A stretch of DNA of 64,000 nucleotides, taken from assembly GCF_014697195.1 (NCBI RefSeq), contig NZ_JACJRJ010000027.1:22092-86091 (forward strand), given 5' to 3'. A model generated the notes under the pieces. The model searched no databases, had not been told where the DNA came from, and worked only from the letters and a program-made list of their open reading frames with translations. Both the position numbers and the translations under genes were made by a program. The stretch is from Cylindrospermum sp. FACHB-282. GTDB lineage: Bacteria; Cyanobacteriota; Cyanobacteriia; Cyanobacteriales; Nostocaceae. Below are positions 46,215-54,883 of this stretch, piece after piece (position 1 is the stretch's first letter; every line of letters starts with the position of its first letter).

Positions 46215-46889
46215 CTAGTCTAAATCGTCCTCAATTTCTTCAGATTCGTTTGAATAATTGAACATAAAAACAAACTTGTTTTTCGGCAGAATCAGCGTTG
46301 GAAGATAAAGCTTTTGCCCATCCCATTGCTTATTTTTCTCACCTTTTTCGTACATAATAACTAGTGTTGGAACATCTGGATTTTTTTGTCTAGGTTCACT
46401 AATCCATTTGCTTTGTGCAAAACCCGAACCCTTCCAAGGTCTATCTTTTTGATTGGTTAACTCAAGTCCTTTCCCTTCTTTTCCTCGGCGAACATTCAAG
46501 ATACCCTTTTCTATACCCTCTATTTTCATAGCCTTAAGTGCTTCTTTGACTCGTTTATCCTCCCACGAATATCCAAAACAACTACGGCTTGGCAAATGCT
46601 CAAGAATGTCGATTAAGAATTCAATATCTACTTTTTGATAGTTAGTATCATTTTGGTAATCGGCTAAAACTTTATCAAGTATCTCTGTATACCGCTGTAG
46701 TAGTAAGCTTTGAGGAGTTGCAGTAATCTGTAAATAAATGTGATTCGCTACCTCTTTCCGAAGATTGCCAATTTTCTCAAAAATTGCACTGTCTGGAACT
46801 ATATCTTTACCTTTCTTTGCCTGCTTTGCTTCGTTAGTGTTTGGACTGGCATTATCAGCCTCATCATCAAATATTAGTCTATAGCAATC
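46215..46889 (-). pseudogene. Fragment of a Z1-type superfamily-2 ATPase
   Basis: The minus-strand frame is open from a stop at 46890-46892 to 46215, with no ATG near its beginning (the first TTG-initiated piece is 126 codons). It opens directly at a Walker-B-like IFDDEADNASPNTNEA and continues with HIYLQITATPQSLLLQ, the pattern of the Z1 domain, a helicase-like module often near restriction or defence genes. The Walker A region and N terminus are missing. The C-terminal part (TLVIMYEKGEKNKQWDG... LPTLILPKNKFVFMFNY) is intact but the helicase C domain is not seen. The truncation point coincides with a MITE-like element (46880-46980). Confidence 0.6.
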
Positions 46890-46980
46890 CTATTTGATTT
46901 GTGAACATAAAGTGAGTCAGATACCCGACTTCTCTAAGAAGTCGGGTATCTTTGTGTTCAAATGATTTAGGACTGCTATA
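46880..46980. mobile_element. MITE-like element with terminal and internal inverted repeats
   Basis: About 101 bp. Terminal inverted repeats of 20 bp (46880-46899 and 46961-46980) match at 16 of 20 positions and begin TATAGCA. Inside is a perfect 15-bp hairpin (AGATACCCGACTTCT, loop CTA, at 46919-46951). No coding capacity. The fragmentary Z1 gene ends at its edge, suggesting that insertion broke the gene. Confidence 0.8.
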
Positions 46981-47285
46981 TAGTGAGCGAAGTAACTCTG
47001 GATAGCCTGCTTGGGTTTGATCGGGTAAATGATCATCCCAATCGCTGCAATTTGGGTTCATGCAAGTTTTGCTATAGCTTATTTTGTTAAAAAAATTACA
47101 ATTTTTGCCATCTTAATGTCGATTATAAAAGGTTAATTGCTGGCTCGTCTACATACTCACATCGTGTATTGCAGATAAAAGAGAAGCATCATAACACTGA
47201 TTAACTAAGAACTCTGCCGCTATCATGGACTCAAAGCCAAGTCAAAATTACAGAAAAGTCCATCAGACTTGAGTGAAGATAAACA
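46981..47285. other. Gap left of the small membrane operon
   Basis: About 305 bp with only a 60-codon minus-strand frame (46879-47061) that crosses the MITE-like element. I see no gene. If the Z1 gene once extended further, its N-terminal part is not recognisable here. Confidence 0.4.
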
Positions 47286-47621
47286 ATGGTAATGCTTGTT
47301 GTCGTAATTAATACTCTCATATCGCTGATATTACTCTACGTGGCTTGGCGAGTTTGGAAACTTAAGCCTCTGTTGGCATTCGTAGCAAATCGCTTAACCG
47401 CCTATGAACGCGCAACTCATGCAGCACTGCAAAATGCACCGGAAAATATTTATACCAGCCAGGAGGCAATTTATAACTTGCGACAGGCTAACCTGGGGGT
47501 ACAAATGCAAATCCAACAAGTGCGGCAAATTATCAACCTGTTGTTGCTAGGACAACAAACTTGGCGGCGATATTTTGGGCGACTAGGGCCGATATCTGAG
47601 AAAAAGGTTGTTGTCAAATGA
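47286..47621 (+). CDS. Small membrane protein, first gene of a three-gene cluster
   Basis: 111 residues with one N-terminal membrane helix (MVMLVVVINTLISLILLYVAWRVWKL, 1-26), then an amphipathic helical tail (YTSQEAIYNLRQANLGVQMQIQQVRQIINLLLLG). No recognised family. It is followed on the same strand by a YtxH-domain and a DUF948-like protein, a group that looks like a conserved cyanobacterial membrane-stress operon. Confidence 0.7.
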   Translation: MVMLVVVINTLISLILLYVAWRVWKLKPLLAFVANRLTAYERATHAALQNAPENIYTSQEAIYNLRQANLGVQMQIQQVRQIINLLLLGQQTWRRYFGRLGPISEKKVVVK

Positions 47622-47740
47622 AGCATGTTAATAAAAGCAACATTTCTGGCTGATATATTGTCAGCAGATAATAAAACCCTCTCTTGGCTTGCAAGGGGAT
47701 AAAACCCACCTAAAATGGGTTTAAGGAGAAAAACAACAAG

Positions 47741-48121
47741 ATGTCTAATAACCGTTCTGGAGTATTTGTTGGCGGTTTGATGCTGGGAGCTACTATCGGT
47801 GCTTTGACCGGTTTGCTGATTGCTCCACGCACAGGGCGCGAAACCCGTAAACTTTTAAAAAAATCTGCTGATGCCTTACCAGAGTTGGCAGAAGATTTAT
47901 CAACGAGTGTGCAAATCCAAGCAGACAGGCTCTCTGCCAGTGCTCTGCGAAACTGGGATGAAACTTTAGATAGACTGCGGGATGCGATCGCAGCTGGTGT
48001 AGATGCCACTCAGCGCGAAAGCCAAACCTTAAAGCGGCAAACCACTGTTGATGTAAGGAGTGAGGCTTCTAACACAGTAGAAGACTCAGAGTCTCTGACC
48101 CAGCATCTAGAACGTTCATAA
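47741..48121 (+). CDS. YtxH domain protein
   Basis: 126 residues. The start (VFVGGLMLGATIGALTGLLIAPRTGRETRKLLKKSADAL) is the YtxH signature: a Gly-rich membrane helix, L-x-A-P-x-x-G and a basic amphipathic helix. The rest is a coiled, charged region. Homologues are stress-related membrane proteins. The ribosome binding site AAGGAG precedes the ATG. Followed after 11 bp by the DUF948-like gene. Confidence 0.85.
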   Translation: MSNNRSGVFVGGLMLGATIGALTGLLIAPRTGRETRKLLKKSADALPELAEDLSTSVQIQADRLSASALRNWDETLDRLRDAIAAGVDATQRESQTLKRQTTVDVRSEASNTVEDSESLTQHLERS

Positions 48122-48132
48122 ATGGCATAACC

Positions 48133-48714
48133 GTGATTGATCCTCTGTTTTGGCTGGGACTATCCATGCTTTTAGTTGCTACCAGCCTGACTGCTGTTTT
48201 AGTGGCAGCTATACCCGCTTTGCAGGAGTTAGCACGCGCTGCCCGCAGTGCGGAAAAGCTCTTTGATACACTCTCACGGGAGTTGCCACCTACTCTAAAT
48301 GCCATTCGCATGACTGGCTTGGAAATCACTGACTTAACCGATGATGTGAATGAAGGCGTCAAAAGCGCCAGTCAAGTCGTTAAACAAGTTGATCAAAGCC
48401 TAGATAGTGCCAAAAAACAAGCTCAAAATCTGCAAGTAGGCACACGTAGCATAGTTGTTGGCGTCAAAGCTGCTTGGAAAACCTTCACACGCCCAAAACC
48501 TGGACGAAGAACAAGCGATCGCCTGCCAACAAACGAAAAACCACCCCTAACGTTGCGAGAACGCGAAACACTCAGACAGGAAAATCGCCGCACAAAACCA
48601 GAAGCATACCGCCCTAATGAAGGTTACAACGAGGCTGCTAGCTGGGAAACCAGGTTTGATGATAAAGAGTCACTCTCCAAATCTACAACCTCTGATGATT
48701 GGACTGAGCAATAA
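48133..48714 (+). CDS. DUF948-like membrane protein
   Basis: 193 residues starting with GTG at 48133. One N-terminal membrane helix (FWLGLSMLLVATSLTAVLVAAIPAL), then a long helical region with heptads (LARAARSAEKLFDTLSRELPPTLNAIRMTGLEITDLTDDVNEGVKSASQVVKQVDQSLDSAKKQAQNL), as in DUF948 (YoxC-like) proteins. The C-terminal 80 residues are charged and disordered. Function unknown; it shares a transcript with the YtxH gene. Confidence 0.75.
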   Translation: MIDPLFWLGLSMLLVATSLTAVLVAAIPALQELARAARSAEKLFDTLSRELPPTLNAIRMTGLEITDLTDDVNEGVKSASQVVKQVDQSLDSAKKQAQNLQVGTRSIVVGVKAAWKTFTRPKPGRRTSDRLPTNEKPPLTLRERETLRQENRRTKPEAYRPNEGYNEAASWETRFDDKESLSKSTTSDDWTEQ

Positions 48715-49018
48715 ACCTGGTTAAAAAAAGCAGCTATGCTGTGAAACTTAATCTTTTTCGGGAATGATTCTAGGGAAAGAAGAATTTTCCCGTACTTTCC
48801 CCTTTACCTTAATTTCTGCAAAAAATACTCATAAACCTTATTTGACAACGCTTTCTGGAAAGTCTCTTTGGTTATACTCAAAACTCACCAAAGCCAACAC
48901 TTTGCTTTGATCCCTTAGATTAGAGTAAAGTAAACAAGTGTAAAGAAGTATCACTTTTCCAGTACTCTTTTAAAACAACTTGTTCAGTTTTCCCGTTGAT
49001 ATTTGTATAAAAACGTCC
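48715..49018. other. Intergenic region before the TPM gene
   Basis: 304 bp, AT-rich. No coding or RNA feature recognised; it should hold the promoter for the TPM-domain gene. Confidence 0.4.
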
Positions 49019-49828
49019 ATGCAATCTTGTTTTTGGCGACGAATCCTAGTATCCATTGCAGTATTTTTCTTGGCTGGGTCAATGTGGGCAATGCATTCAC
49101 CGTCAGCCCTAGCTTACGAAAATCCTGATTTACTACCTGACAGCTTCACCCCAGTTGTAGATTTAGCTAAATCGCTCCCCGATCTGCAAGAAGAGAAGCT
49201 TGTCAAAGAGTTAGAACAATTTGAAGCCGATACTGGCTGGAAATTGCGAGTATTGACCCAGTATGACCGTACTCCAGGTAGAGCAGTCATCAAATATTGG
49301 GGTTTGGATGACAAAAGTATTCTCTTAGTTGCTGATTCCCGTGGTGGTAACATCCTCAGTTTCAGTGTTGGTGATGCAGTCTATGAACTTTTACCCCGGA
49401 CTTTTTGGATCGAACTGCAAACCCGTTTCGGCAATTTGTACTTTGTGCGCGAACAAGGGGAAGACCAAGCCATATTGCAAGCCTTAGGTTCAGTTGAAGG
49501 CTGTTTGCTCAAAGGTGGTTGCAACGTCGTTCCTGGACTACCAAGGGAGCAGTGGATACTCACCCTGATTACCTCAGCTATTGGTGGGGTAATTTGTGGA
49601 TTTGCAGCTCAACCCCAGCGAGAAGGACAAGTTTTTGCTTGGCAATGGGCTTTGATTTTCTCACCCTTGTGGGGAATTTTGTTTCTTGCCTTCGGCATTG
49701 GCCCAGTGGTGACGCGCACTAGTGACTGGTTACCTCTAGTTCGCAATATCTCCGCTTTCCTCATTGGTGTCTTAGTTGCATACCTGTCTCCTGTTTTCAG
49801 TCGGCCTTCTTCTGGTAATGAGTCCTAA
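49019..49828 (+). CDS. TPM-domain protein (Psb32-like)
   Basis: 269 residues from the ATG at 49019. Signal peptide/membrane anchor (1-30), then a TPM domain (~45-170) with LLPDSFTPVVDLAKSLPDLQEEKLVKELEQFEADTGWKLRVL, ILLVADSRGGNILSFSVGDAVYELLPRTFW and the RFGNLYFVREQGEDQAIL segment. Two to three C-terminal membrane helices (~182-200, 215-235, 245-260). TPM proteins of cyanobacteria and chloroplasts (Psb32/TLP18.3) take part in photosystem II repair. This assignment is by domain only. Confidence 0.78.
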   Translation: MQSCFWRRILVSIAVFFLAGSMWAMHSPSALAYENPDLLPDSFTPVVDLAKSLPDLQEEKLVKELEQFEADTGWKLRVLTQYDRTPGRAVIKYWGLDDKSILLVADSRGGNILSFSVGDAVYELLPRTFWIELQTRFGNLYFVREQGEDQAILQALGSVEGCLLKGGCNVVPGLPREQWILTLITSAIGGVICGFAAQPQREGQVFAWQWALIFSPLWGILFLAFGIGPVVTRTSDWLPLVRNISAFLIGVLVAYLSPVFSRPSSGNES

Positions 49829-50125
49829 GTCATGAGTTCTGAGTAGAAAACAAACTACTCAGCACTTAGTACCCATACCCAGGCTCTGAGCCTGTTGGCA
49901 CTCCCCGCTCCCTTAGTGACGGCGATTCTACATTGCCAAAGCCACTACAGTAGTATGCTAAAATACTCAGTATAATGGTTGAGAAAAAAAATAACACCAC
50001 TGCGAATTTATCCGCATTTGGTGCTACATCTGGGGTCTAAAGACGCGGAGTTTTGCACCTATCGTCTAGGGTGATAAGCTGATAAGCTGAAACCTGAAAG
50101 CCGATATCTGAGAAGCTCAACAAAA

Positions 50126-50755
50126 ATGGAATGGCACGTAACTGATGCTCAAAGCTTGGCAATCATTGATAGTGAGATTGGCGACCATGTCTTTTCGCCC
50201 GCAGAGTATGAGATTGTCCGGCGGGTAATATATGCCACGGCTGACTTTGAGTATAAGTCTTTGATTCGCTTTTCTGAACGTGCCTTACAATCTGGGGCAG
50301 CAGCATTAGCGGCGCGTACCACTATTGTGGTAGATATCCCGATGGTACAGGTTGGTATCGCCTACGATATTCAAAACACCTTTGCCAATCCGGTATATTG
50401 CAGCATGGAAGCTCTGACCCGTCCCCAAAAAGAAAAAACTCGGGCAGCGTGGGGAATAGAAACCCTAGCCAAGCGTTATCCAGAGGGTATTTTTGTGGTC
50501 GGTCAAGCGCAAACGGCACTAACTGTACTGGTGGATTTAATTGAAGCTGAGGAAATTCGACCCGCTTTGATAATTGCTACCCCAGTGGGCTTTGTCAATG
50601 TGGAAGCCGCAAAAGGACGCTTGCAAGAATCCCTAGTACCTCACATTACAATTGATAGTCGCAAGGGTAATGCAGTTGTCGCCGCGGCGATTGTCGATGG
50701 ATTGGTAGACTTAGCTTGGCAAGCCTATGGCAAAGATGGGAATGGCGGGAGTTAG
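50126..50755 (+). CDS. cobH: Precorrin-8X methylmutase
   Basis: 209 residues; moves the C-11 methyl group in precorrin-8X to give hydrogenobyrinate in cobalamin biosynthesis. Seen: EIVRRVIYATADFEYKSLIRFSERAL, the conserved active-site-like TIVVDIPMVQVGI, and the C-terminal ALIIATPVGFVNVEAAKGRLQES...RKGNAVVAAAIVDGLV. ATG at 50126. The leader (49.83-50.12 kb) has a run of direct repeats (GATAAGCTGATAAGCTG); I see no cobalamin riboswitch. Confidence 0.94.
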   Translation: MEWHVTDAQSLAIIDSEIGDHVFSPAEYEIVRRVIYATADFEYKSLIRFSERALQSGAAALAARTTIVVDIPMVQVGIAYDIQNTFANPVYCSMEALTRPQKEKTRAAWGIETLAKRYPEGIFVVGQAQTALTVLVDLIEAEEIRPALIIATPVGFVNVEAAKGRLQESLVPHITIDSRKGNAVVAAAIVDGLVDLAWQAYGKDGNGGS

Positions 50756-50780
50756 AAATTTAAAATTCAAAATTGCCTCT

Positions 50781-51461
50781 CTAATCTTCTACTCGGCGGC
50801 GACGGCGTGGCCTGTCTTGTGGGTCTTGACCCAAACGGCGACTGACTTCATTAAAGAAATCCTGTCGCAGATAGGGATAATCACTGACCCACAGGTTGCG
50901 GCCGGGAATGTATATGTCGCTAAATTCTTCAATCCTGCTTAAATCTGGACTATTTGACATGACGATCATTTCTGCTACTTGACCGCGAGCAATGACTTTG
51001 TGGGCAGTTCTTAGTGGCGCTTCAAACTCAATGCTAAATCCTGTGTCATCGCCTAATTCTAAGTTAATTCGTTTTTCACGGTTTTCGACAATCACCAAAT
51101 CGCCTTTGTTGTTGACGGTTTCTTGTTTGCCAACTAACTCGTCTGTAATCCACCAATCTAGAACTCGTCCACGGAAAAAGCCGCTGTATTTATAACGGCG
51201 GCATTTTGCATTGCGGATGCTTGCTTGAAATACTGGATACCACAGCCAAAAAAAAGCGCTAAATATCACGAAGACAAATATTACAGCAAATTCCAGTTTA
51301 AATAGGAGTTGTACCAGCAGAATCGCCACTACGGCAACGACAGAAATTAACAGCCGCTGCAAAAAATTGGCAGACTTCCCCCAGTAGTACTTGTACTGCG
51401 GGCCAGTAGCAATCAGGGGGACAATTTGTTCAAATTTTTGGCGAGTCAGTGGAACTAACAT
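50781..51461 (-). CDS. Conserved cyanobacterial membrane protein
   Basis: 226 residues. Two adjacent membrane helices (~33-55 and ~60-80, LISVVAVVAILLVQLLFKLEFAVIFVFVIFSAFFWLW), then a soluble domain (~95-200) with strand-rich sequence, and a basic tail ending PRRRRRVED. I cannot assign a function. Convergent with cobH, with 25 bp between. It precedes dapB on the same strand. Confidence 0.7.
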   Translation of the reverse strand: MLVPLTRQKFEQIVPLIATGPQYKYYWGKSANFLQRLLISVVAVVAILLVQLLFKLEFAVIFVFVIFSAFFWLWYPVFQASIRNAKCRRYKYSGFFRGRVLDWWITDELVGKQETVNNKGDLVIVENREKRINLELGDDTGFSIEFEAPLRTAHKVIARGQVAEMIVMSNSPDLSRIEEFSDIYIPGRNLWVSDYPYLRQDFFNEVSRRLGQDPQDRPRRRRRVED

Positions 51462-51501
51462 GAGTGATGAGTGCTAAGTGCTGTTATTGTGAGTTTGAAG
51501 T

Positions 51502-52338
51502 TTAGAGGATCTTTTCTAAACCATATACTAATGACTTTAGGGGTAAGACTTTGCGAATTGCTAGTAGTACTCCTGGCATATAGCAAGCGCGATCGCTAGT
51601 ATCATGGCGTAAGGTGTAAATTTGACCCGCTGCGCCAAAAATTACTTCCTGATGGGCAATCAATCCCGGTAAGCGGATGCTGTGAATCCTAATTCCCTCA
51701 TCAGCTAGGCTGCCCCTTGCTCCTGGTATTTTCTCCGTTTCTTCTACAATAGCAGGATTAAAAGTTTTACCTAATTCTGCTAACAACTGGGCGGTTTGAA
51801 TGGCGGTTCCGCTGGGAGCATCAGCTTTTTGGTTGTGATGGAGTTCAATAATTTCTACATGGTCAAAATATCGAGATGCGGCGATGGCGGCTTGTTGCAG
51901 CAGCACCATGCCAATGGAGAAGTTAGGAATAATGAGACAACCAGTACTGGCTTTGTCGGCAAATGCTGCCAATTGTTGAATTTGTTCTGGACTTAAGCCT
52001 GTGGTACCAACTACTGGACGAATACCATAGGCGATCGCACTGCGAATATTGTCATAAACTGCATCAGGATGGGTAAAATCTACTATCACCCCTGGCGCCA
52101 TCTGTCTTTCACCAGCCACATACCCCAGCATCGGCTCCAATTGATTAGTAATTGGCACTTCCAACGGTTCGCTTAAACCCGCCAGTTCCCCAGCGTCTTT
52201 CCCTTGATGTTCGGGAGTCGTATCAATCGCACCTAATAAAGTCATATCAGGCGCTTGTGCCACGGCTTTGATTACCTCCCGGCCCATTTTGCCAGCAGCA
52301 CCGTTGACAATAACCGGAATCAGAGCTTGATTTGTCAT
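51502..52338 (-). CDS. dapB: 4-hydroxy-tetrahydrodipicolinate reductase
   Basis: 278 residues; NAD(P)H-dependent step of lysine and diaminopimelate synthesis. Nucleotide loop [15 protein letters not shown] (9-23), [14 protein letters not shown], the catalytic segment [18 protein letters not shown], and [26 protein letters not shown]. Full length. ATG at 52338. Confidence 0.96.
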   Translation of the reverse strand: MTNQALIPVIVNGAAGKMGREVIKAVAQAPDMTLLGAIDTTPEHQGKDAGELAGLSEPLEVPITNQLEPMLGYVAGERQMAPGVIVDFTHPDAVYDNIRSAIAYGIRPVVGTTGLSPEQIQQLAAFADKASTGCLIIPNFSIGMVLLQQAAIAASRYFDHVEIIELHHNQKADAPSGTAIQTAQLLAELGKTFNPAIVEETEKIPGARGSLADEGIRIHSIRLPGLIAHQEVIFGAAGQIYTLRHDTSDRACYMPGVLLAIRKVLPLKSLVYGLEKIL

Positions 52339-52482
52339 AAATCGAGAAATATTTTTTTCATTAACAAAGGAATTGTAGAAGAATTTGGGTATCTGCTGAG
52401 TTTTACTCTTTCAGGACTAAAGCTGCCTGTCACACTCCATGTAAGATTGTCAGGTGCGTAAGTCCTGTCTTGGTTGAAAAAC

Positions 52483-53022
52483 CTAGTCAAAAACAGGCGA
52501 CCAAATATCAGCAATTGGCACCTCCCAGCCAGGGAATAAGTCAGGGAGAGTCAGCACATCACCATCTTTCAATATCAATTTTTCACCAACACGGTAGACT
52601 TCCATCGTTCTAGTTTTGGGGTTAATCAAAATACCGATTTGCGTACCCAAACTGATAAACTCTTGAATCTTTTCGCGGAGTTTATCGAGAGAATCTGTTT
52701 TAGACCTCACCTCCACTACCAAATCAGGAACCAATTCGGCGTAATCTTCTGTAGAACGTTTCAGCCTTTCTGCCCTGACAAAAGACACATCAGGCGCACG
52801 TAAATCTGAGTTTGGTAATCTAAAACCAGCACTGGAACCAACCACACGCCCCAATTTGCGCGGTCTAACCCAATTACCCAAAATTCGGGCAAACTCAGTT
52901 CCTACTTCTTCGGACTCATAACCTGATGGACTCATGACAACAATGCTCCCATCCACTAATTCCATGCGATAGTCGGGATAATCTGCCTGCATTTTCTCCA
53001 GGTCTTGGACAGTCAAATACAT
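52483..53022 (-). CDS. Uma2 family endonuclease-like protein
   Basis: 179 residues. N-terminal MYLTVQDLEKMQADYPDYRMELVDGSIVVMSPSG, then FRLPNSDLRAPDVSFVRAERL and PDLVVEVRSKTDSLDKLREKIQEFISLGTQIGILINPKTRTMEVYR: the PD-(D/E)XK-like core of DUF820. It is only distantly similar to the other Uma2 protein at 45561-46154. Divergent from the Zur-associated gene at 53154. Confidence 0.88.
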   Translation of the reverse strand: MYLTVQDLEKMQADYPDYRMELVDGSIVVMSPSGYESEEVGTEFARILGNWVRPRKLGRVVGSSAGFRLPNSDLRAPDVSFVRAERLKRSTEDYAELVPDLVVEVRSKTDSLDKLREKIQEFISLGTQIGILINPKTRTMEVYRVGEKLILKDGDVLTLPDLFPGWEVPIADIWSPVFD

Positions 53023-53131
53023 AAGACCACCGGAAACATCTATTTCTATCTTGGCATTTCTGGGAAAAGTCGAGAAAAAATACCAGGCTCAACGAGTTGA
53101 AGATTTTGCCTTACCTTGTTGGCAAATTGTA

Positions 53132-53146
53132 TGAAAATGATTATCA
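53132..53146. promoter_or_regulatory. Zur-box-like palindrome upstream of the CobW-like P-loop gene
   Basis: TGAAAATGATTATCA matches TGATAATNATTATCA at 13 of 14 defined positions (mismatch at base 4). It ends 7 bp before the ATG at 53154, so a bound repressor would directly block initiation. Confidence 0.8.
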
Positions 53147-53153
53147 TTTAAGG

Positions 53154-53930
53154 ATGAGTATACCAATGATTACCGTTGTTGCTGGCCCGGCTGGCTGCGG
53201 AAAAACCACTTGGATTTGCCAAGAGTTGCAAAAAAACGCCGCTGTGGAAAATATAATTTATTTTAGTCCGGGGACTGGCACCGTTCCCATTGACCAAACG
53301 CGTCTAGCTGCGGAATTTCCAGAGGTGAAAGTTTTTGCTGATGGGCAAGAGATGGAGTTTTTCACCCAGCTAGCAGCAGCAGAAAATATCTATATTGAAT
53401 TAGGCTGTTACTTAGAATTAGGAGTAATCCAGCAAATATTAGATAATTTACCTTATCGTGCGATCGCCATTCTGCCACCAAACCTGATAAATTCTGAATA
53501 TCATCCTTGGGCAGAAAAAATTGTCCTAGGTGCAGATATTGACACCAGCATTGCCTCAACTCAAGTTTGGCGCGGGATAACCAGCAGTCAAGTCTGCGAC
53601 GAAGACAGTCTACAAGAGTTTTGGTATGAAATCACCCACGGCGCTTACGGTCAAGTTAGCCGCGCTAAAGGTATTTTTGAAGTTGCCGATGGACGGGCAA
53701 TTTACGGTGATTTTGTCGCCGGAGTACCAGAAACAGATTTTTTAGAATTAGACCTACCACGCCATTTAGAAGGCAGACCACAGCGTTTTAGTGGTATAGA
53801 ACTGTGGGGACAAAACTTAGATGAGTCGGCAATTAGACAAACCTTAGAAGATTGCTATTTGTCAGAAGCAGCCATTAAACAATACCAAGAACAAGTTAAA
53901 CAAATTCTGATTGAGGAACCTATAGAGTGA
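53154..53930 (+). CDS. CobW-like P-loop protein lacking the CXCC motif
   Basis: 258 residues from the ATG at 53154; another ATG at 53166 also fits. The frame's first ATG at 53097 is upstream of the Zur box and is rejected. P loop AGPAGCGKTTW (~10-20). The C-terminal part (about 160-245) resembles the CobW C-terminal domain: EITHGAYGQVSRAKGIFEVADGRAIYGDFV, then RPQRFSGIELWGQNLDESAIRQTLEDC. It has no CXCC metal site, unlike true COG0523 GTPases (compare 57910-58881). Start and stop of this and the next gene overlap (GTGA). A zinc chaperone-type role is an inference from the Zur box and fold. Confidence 0.72.
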   Translation: MSIPMITVVAGPAGCGKTTWICQELQKNAAVENIIYFSPGTGTVPIDQTRLAAEFPEVKVFADGQEMEFFTQLAAAENIYIELGCYLELGVIQQILDNLPYRAIAILPPNLINSEYHPWAEKIVLGADIDTSIASTQVWRGITSSQVCDEDSLQEFWYEITHGAYGQVSRAKGIFEVADGRAIYGDFVAGVPETDFLELDLPRHLEGRPQRFSGIELWGQNLDESAIRQTLEDCYLSEAAIKQYQEQVKQILIEEPIE

Positions 53931-54739
53931 AAATCGCTGTTATGTCCTGTATTCATGGCAACTCTGAAGCCTTGGATGCAGTCTTATTAGATATCGACCA
54001 AGAAAAAGCTGAAAAAATCTTTTGTCTGGGCGATTTAGTCGGATATGGACCTGAACCAAATGCCGTAGTTACAAAAATTCGTTCCCTAAATATCCCCACT
54101 TGCGCCGGCTGTTGGGATGAAGATATTGTTGAAGGTCTAAATGCTTGTGATTGCAGTTATCCCTCCTTGTTAGCTGAGAAACGTGGCAAAATAGCTCATG
54201 AGTGGACAAATCAAGAAATTAATCCAGAAAACCGCGAATTTCTCGCCCAATTGCCCCATAGTTTCCGTGAGGCAAATTTAGCTTTCGTTCACGGAAGTCC
54301 CCACAGCAACCACGAGTATTTATTACCTGAACTCGACGCTTTTGCCGCTTTAGAGAGAGTACTTTCCACAAATGCAGATGTGCTTTTTTGTGGTCATACT
54401 CATGTGCCTTATGTGCGTAACTTGGATGGCAGTAGTTTGCAAGTTTGTGTTAAGGGTGAGGGGATAGAAGAACAGAAAATAAAATTTAATACACCCTTAA
54501 AGCAGATTATCAATGTGGGTTCTGTGGGTGAACCCCGGCATGGGCGACCAAATGCAACTTATGTAATTTATGACACAGATACTCAAGCCGTGAAGTTGCG
54601 AGAAGTGCCTTACAACTATCAGCAAACCTGTGCAGCAATTATCGAAAAGGGTTTACCTGCAATTTTTGCTTGGCGTTTGTCTCAAGGTTTGGAATATGCG
54701 GAACGGGCTGATGACCCAACTCATGTTTGTACTAAGTAG
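53927..54739 (+). CDS. Metallophosphatase-like protein with altered metal ligands
   Basis: 270 residues starting with GTG at 53927, overlapping the previous stop by 4 bp. It has the five-motif calcineurin-like layout of YfcE/MJ0936-type phosphodiesterases. Motif I reads MSCIHGN (Cys8 where D-x-H has Asp; His10 kept), motif II GDLVGYGPEPNAV (Asp36), motif III AGCWDED (Cys62 for Asn and Trp63 for the catalytic His of GNHD), then VHGSPH, and motif V CGHTHVP intact. Two ligands have become Cys, which would suit a soft metal such as zinc. Other Cys residues (33, 59) sit beside the site. Cotranscription with the CobW-like gene under a Zur box is probable. Confidence 0.8.
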   Translation: MKIAVMSCIHGNSEALDAVLLDIDQEKAEKIFCLGDLVGYGPEPNAVVTKIRSLNIPTCAGCWDEDIVEGLNACDCSYPSLLAEKRGKIAHEWTNQEINPENREFLAQLPHSFREANLAFVHGSPHSNHEYLLPELDAFAALERVLSTNADVLFCGHTHVPYVRNLDGSSLQVCVKGEGIEEQKIKFNTPLKQIINVGSVGEPRHGRPNATYVIYDTDTQAVKLREVPYNYQQTCAAIIEKGLPAIFAWRLSQGLEYAERADDPTHVCTK

Positions 54740-54776
54740 GCAGACATTAATTAAATGTAAAATCAAGACTTTGTTT

Positions 54777-54832
54777 GTAGTCAGCGATTTATCGCTCAAT
54801 CTAAGTATGGAAAGGACTGAAGTCCTTACTAC
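54777..54832. repeat. Palindromic interspersed repeat
   Basis: Ends GTAGT/ACTAC with inner hairpins AGCGAT..ATCGCT and AAGGACT..AGTCCTT. It is related to the repeat at 42606-42669, which has the same kind of GGACT/AGTCC inner hairpin and GTAGT/ACTAC ends. Lies between the two metallophosphatase-like genes. Confidence 0.75.
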
Positions 54833-54883
54833 GAGCTTTTTTTTAAACCTGCTCCAGACGCAAAGAGCGCAGAGAAAGAAAAA

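Noticed and set aside
46879..47061. 60-codon minus-strand frame as the missing N terminus of the Z1 protein
   Set aside because: It crosses the MITE-like element and shows no Walker A or Z1 features.
49829..50125. Cobalamin riboswitch upstream of cobH
   Set aside because: Only short direct repeats and a weak stem are seen; no B12-box-like sequence recognised.
53097..53153. Earlier ATG for the CobW-like P-loop gene
   Set aside because: It would put the Zur-box match inside the coding sequence; the ATG at 53154 fits better.
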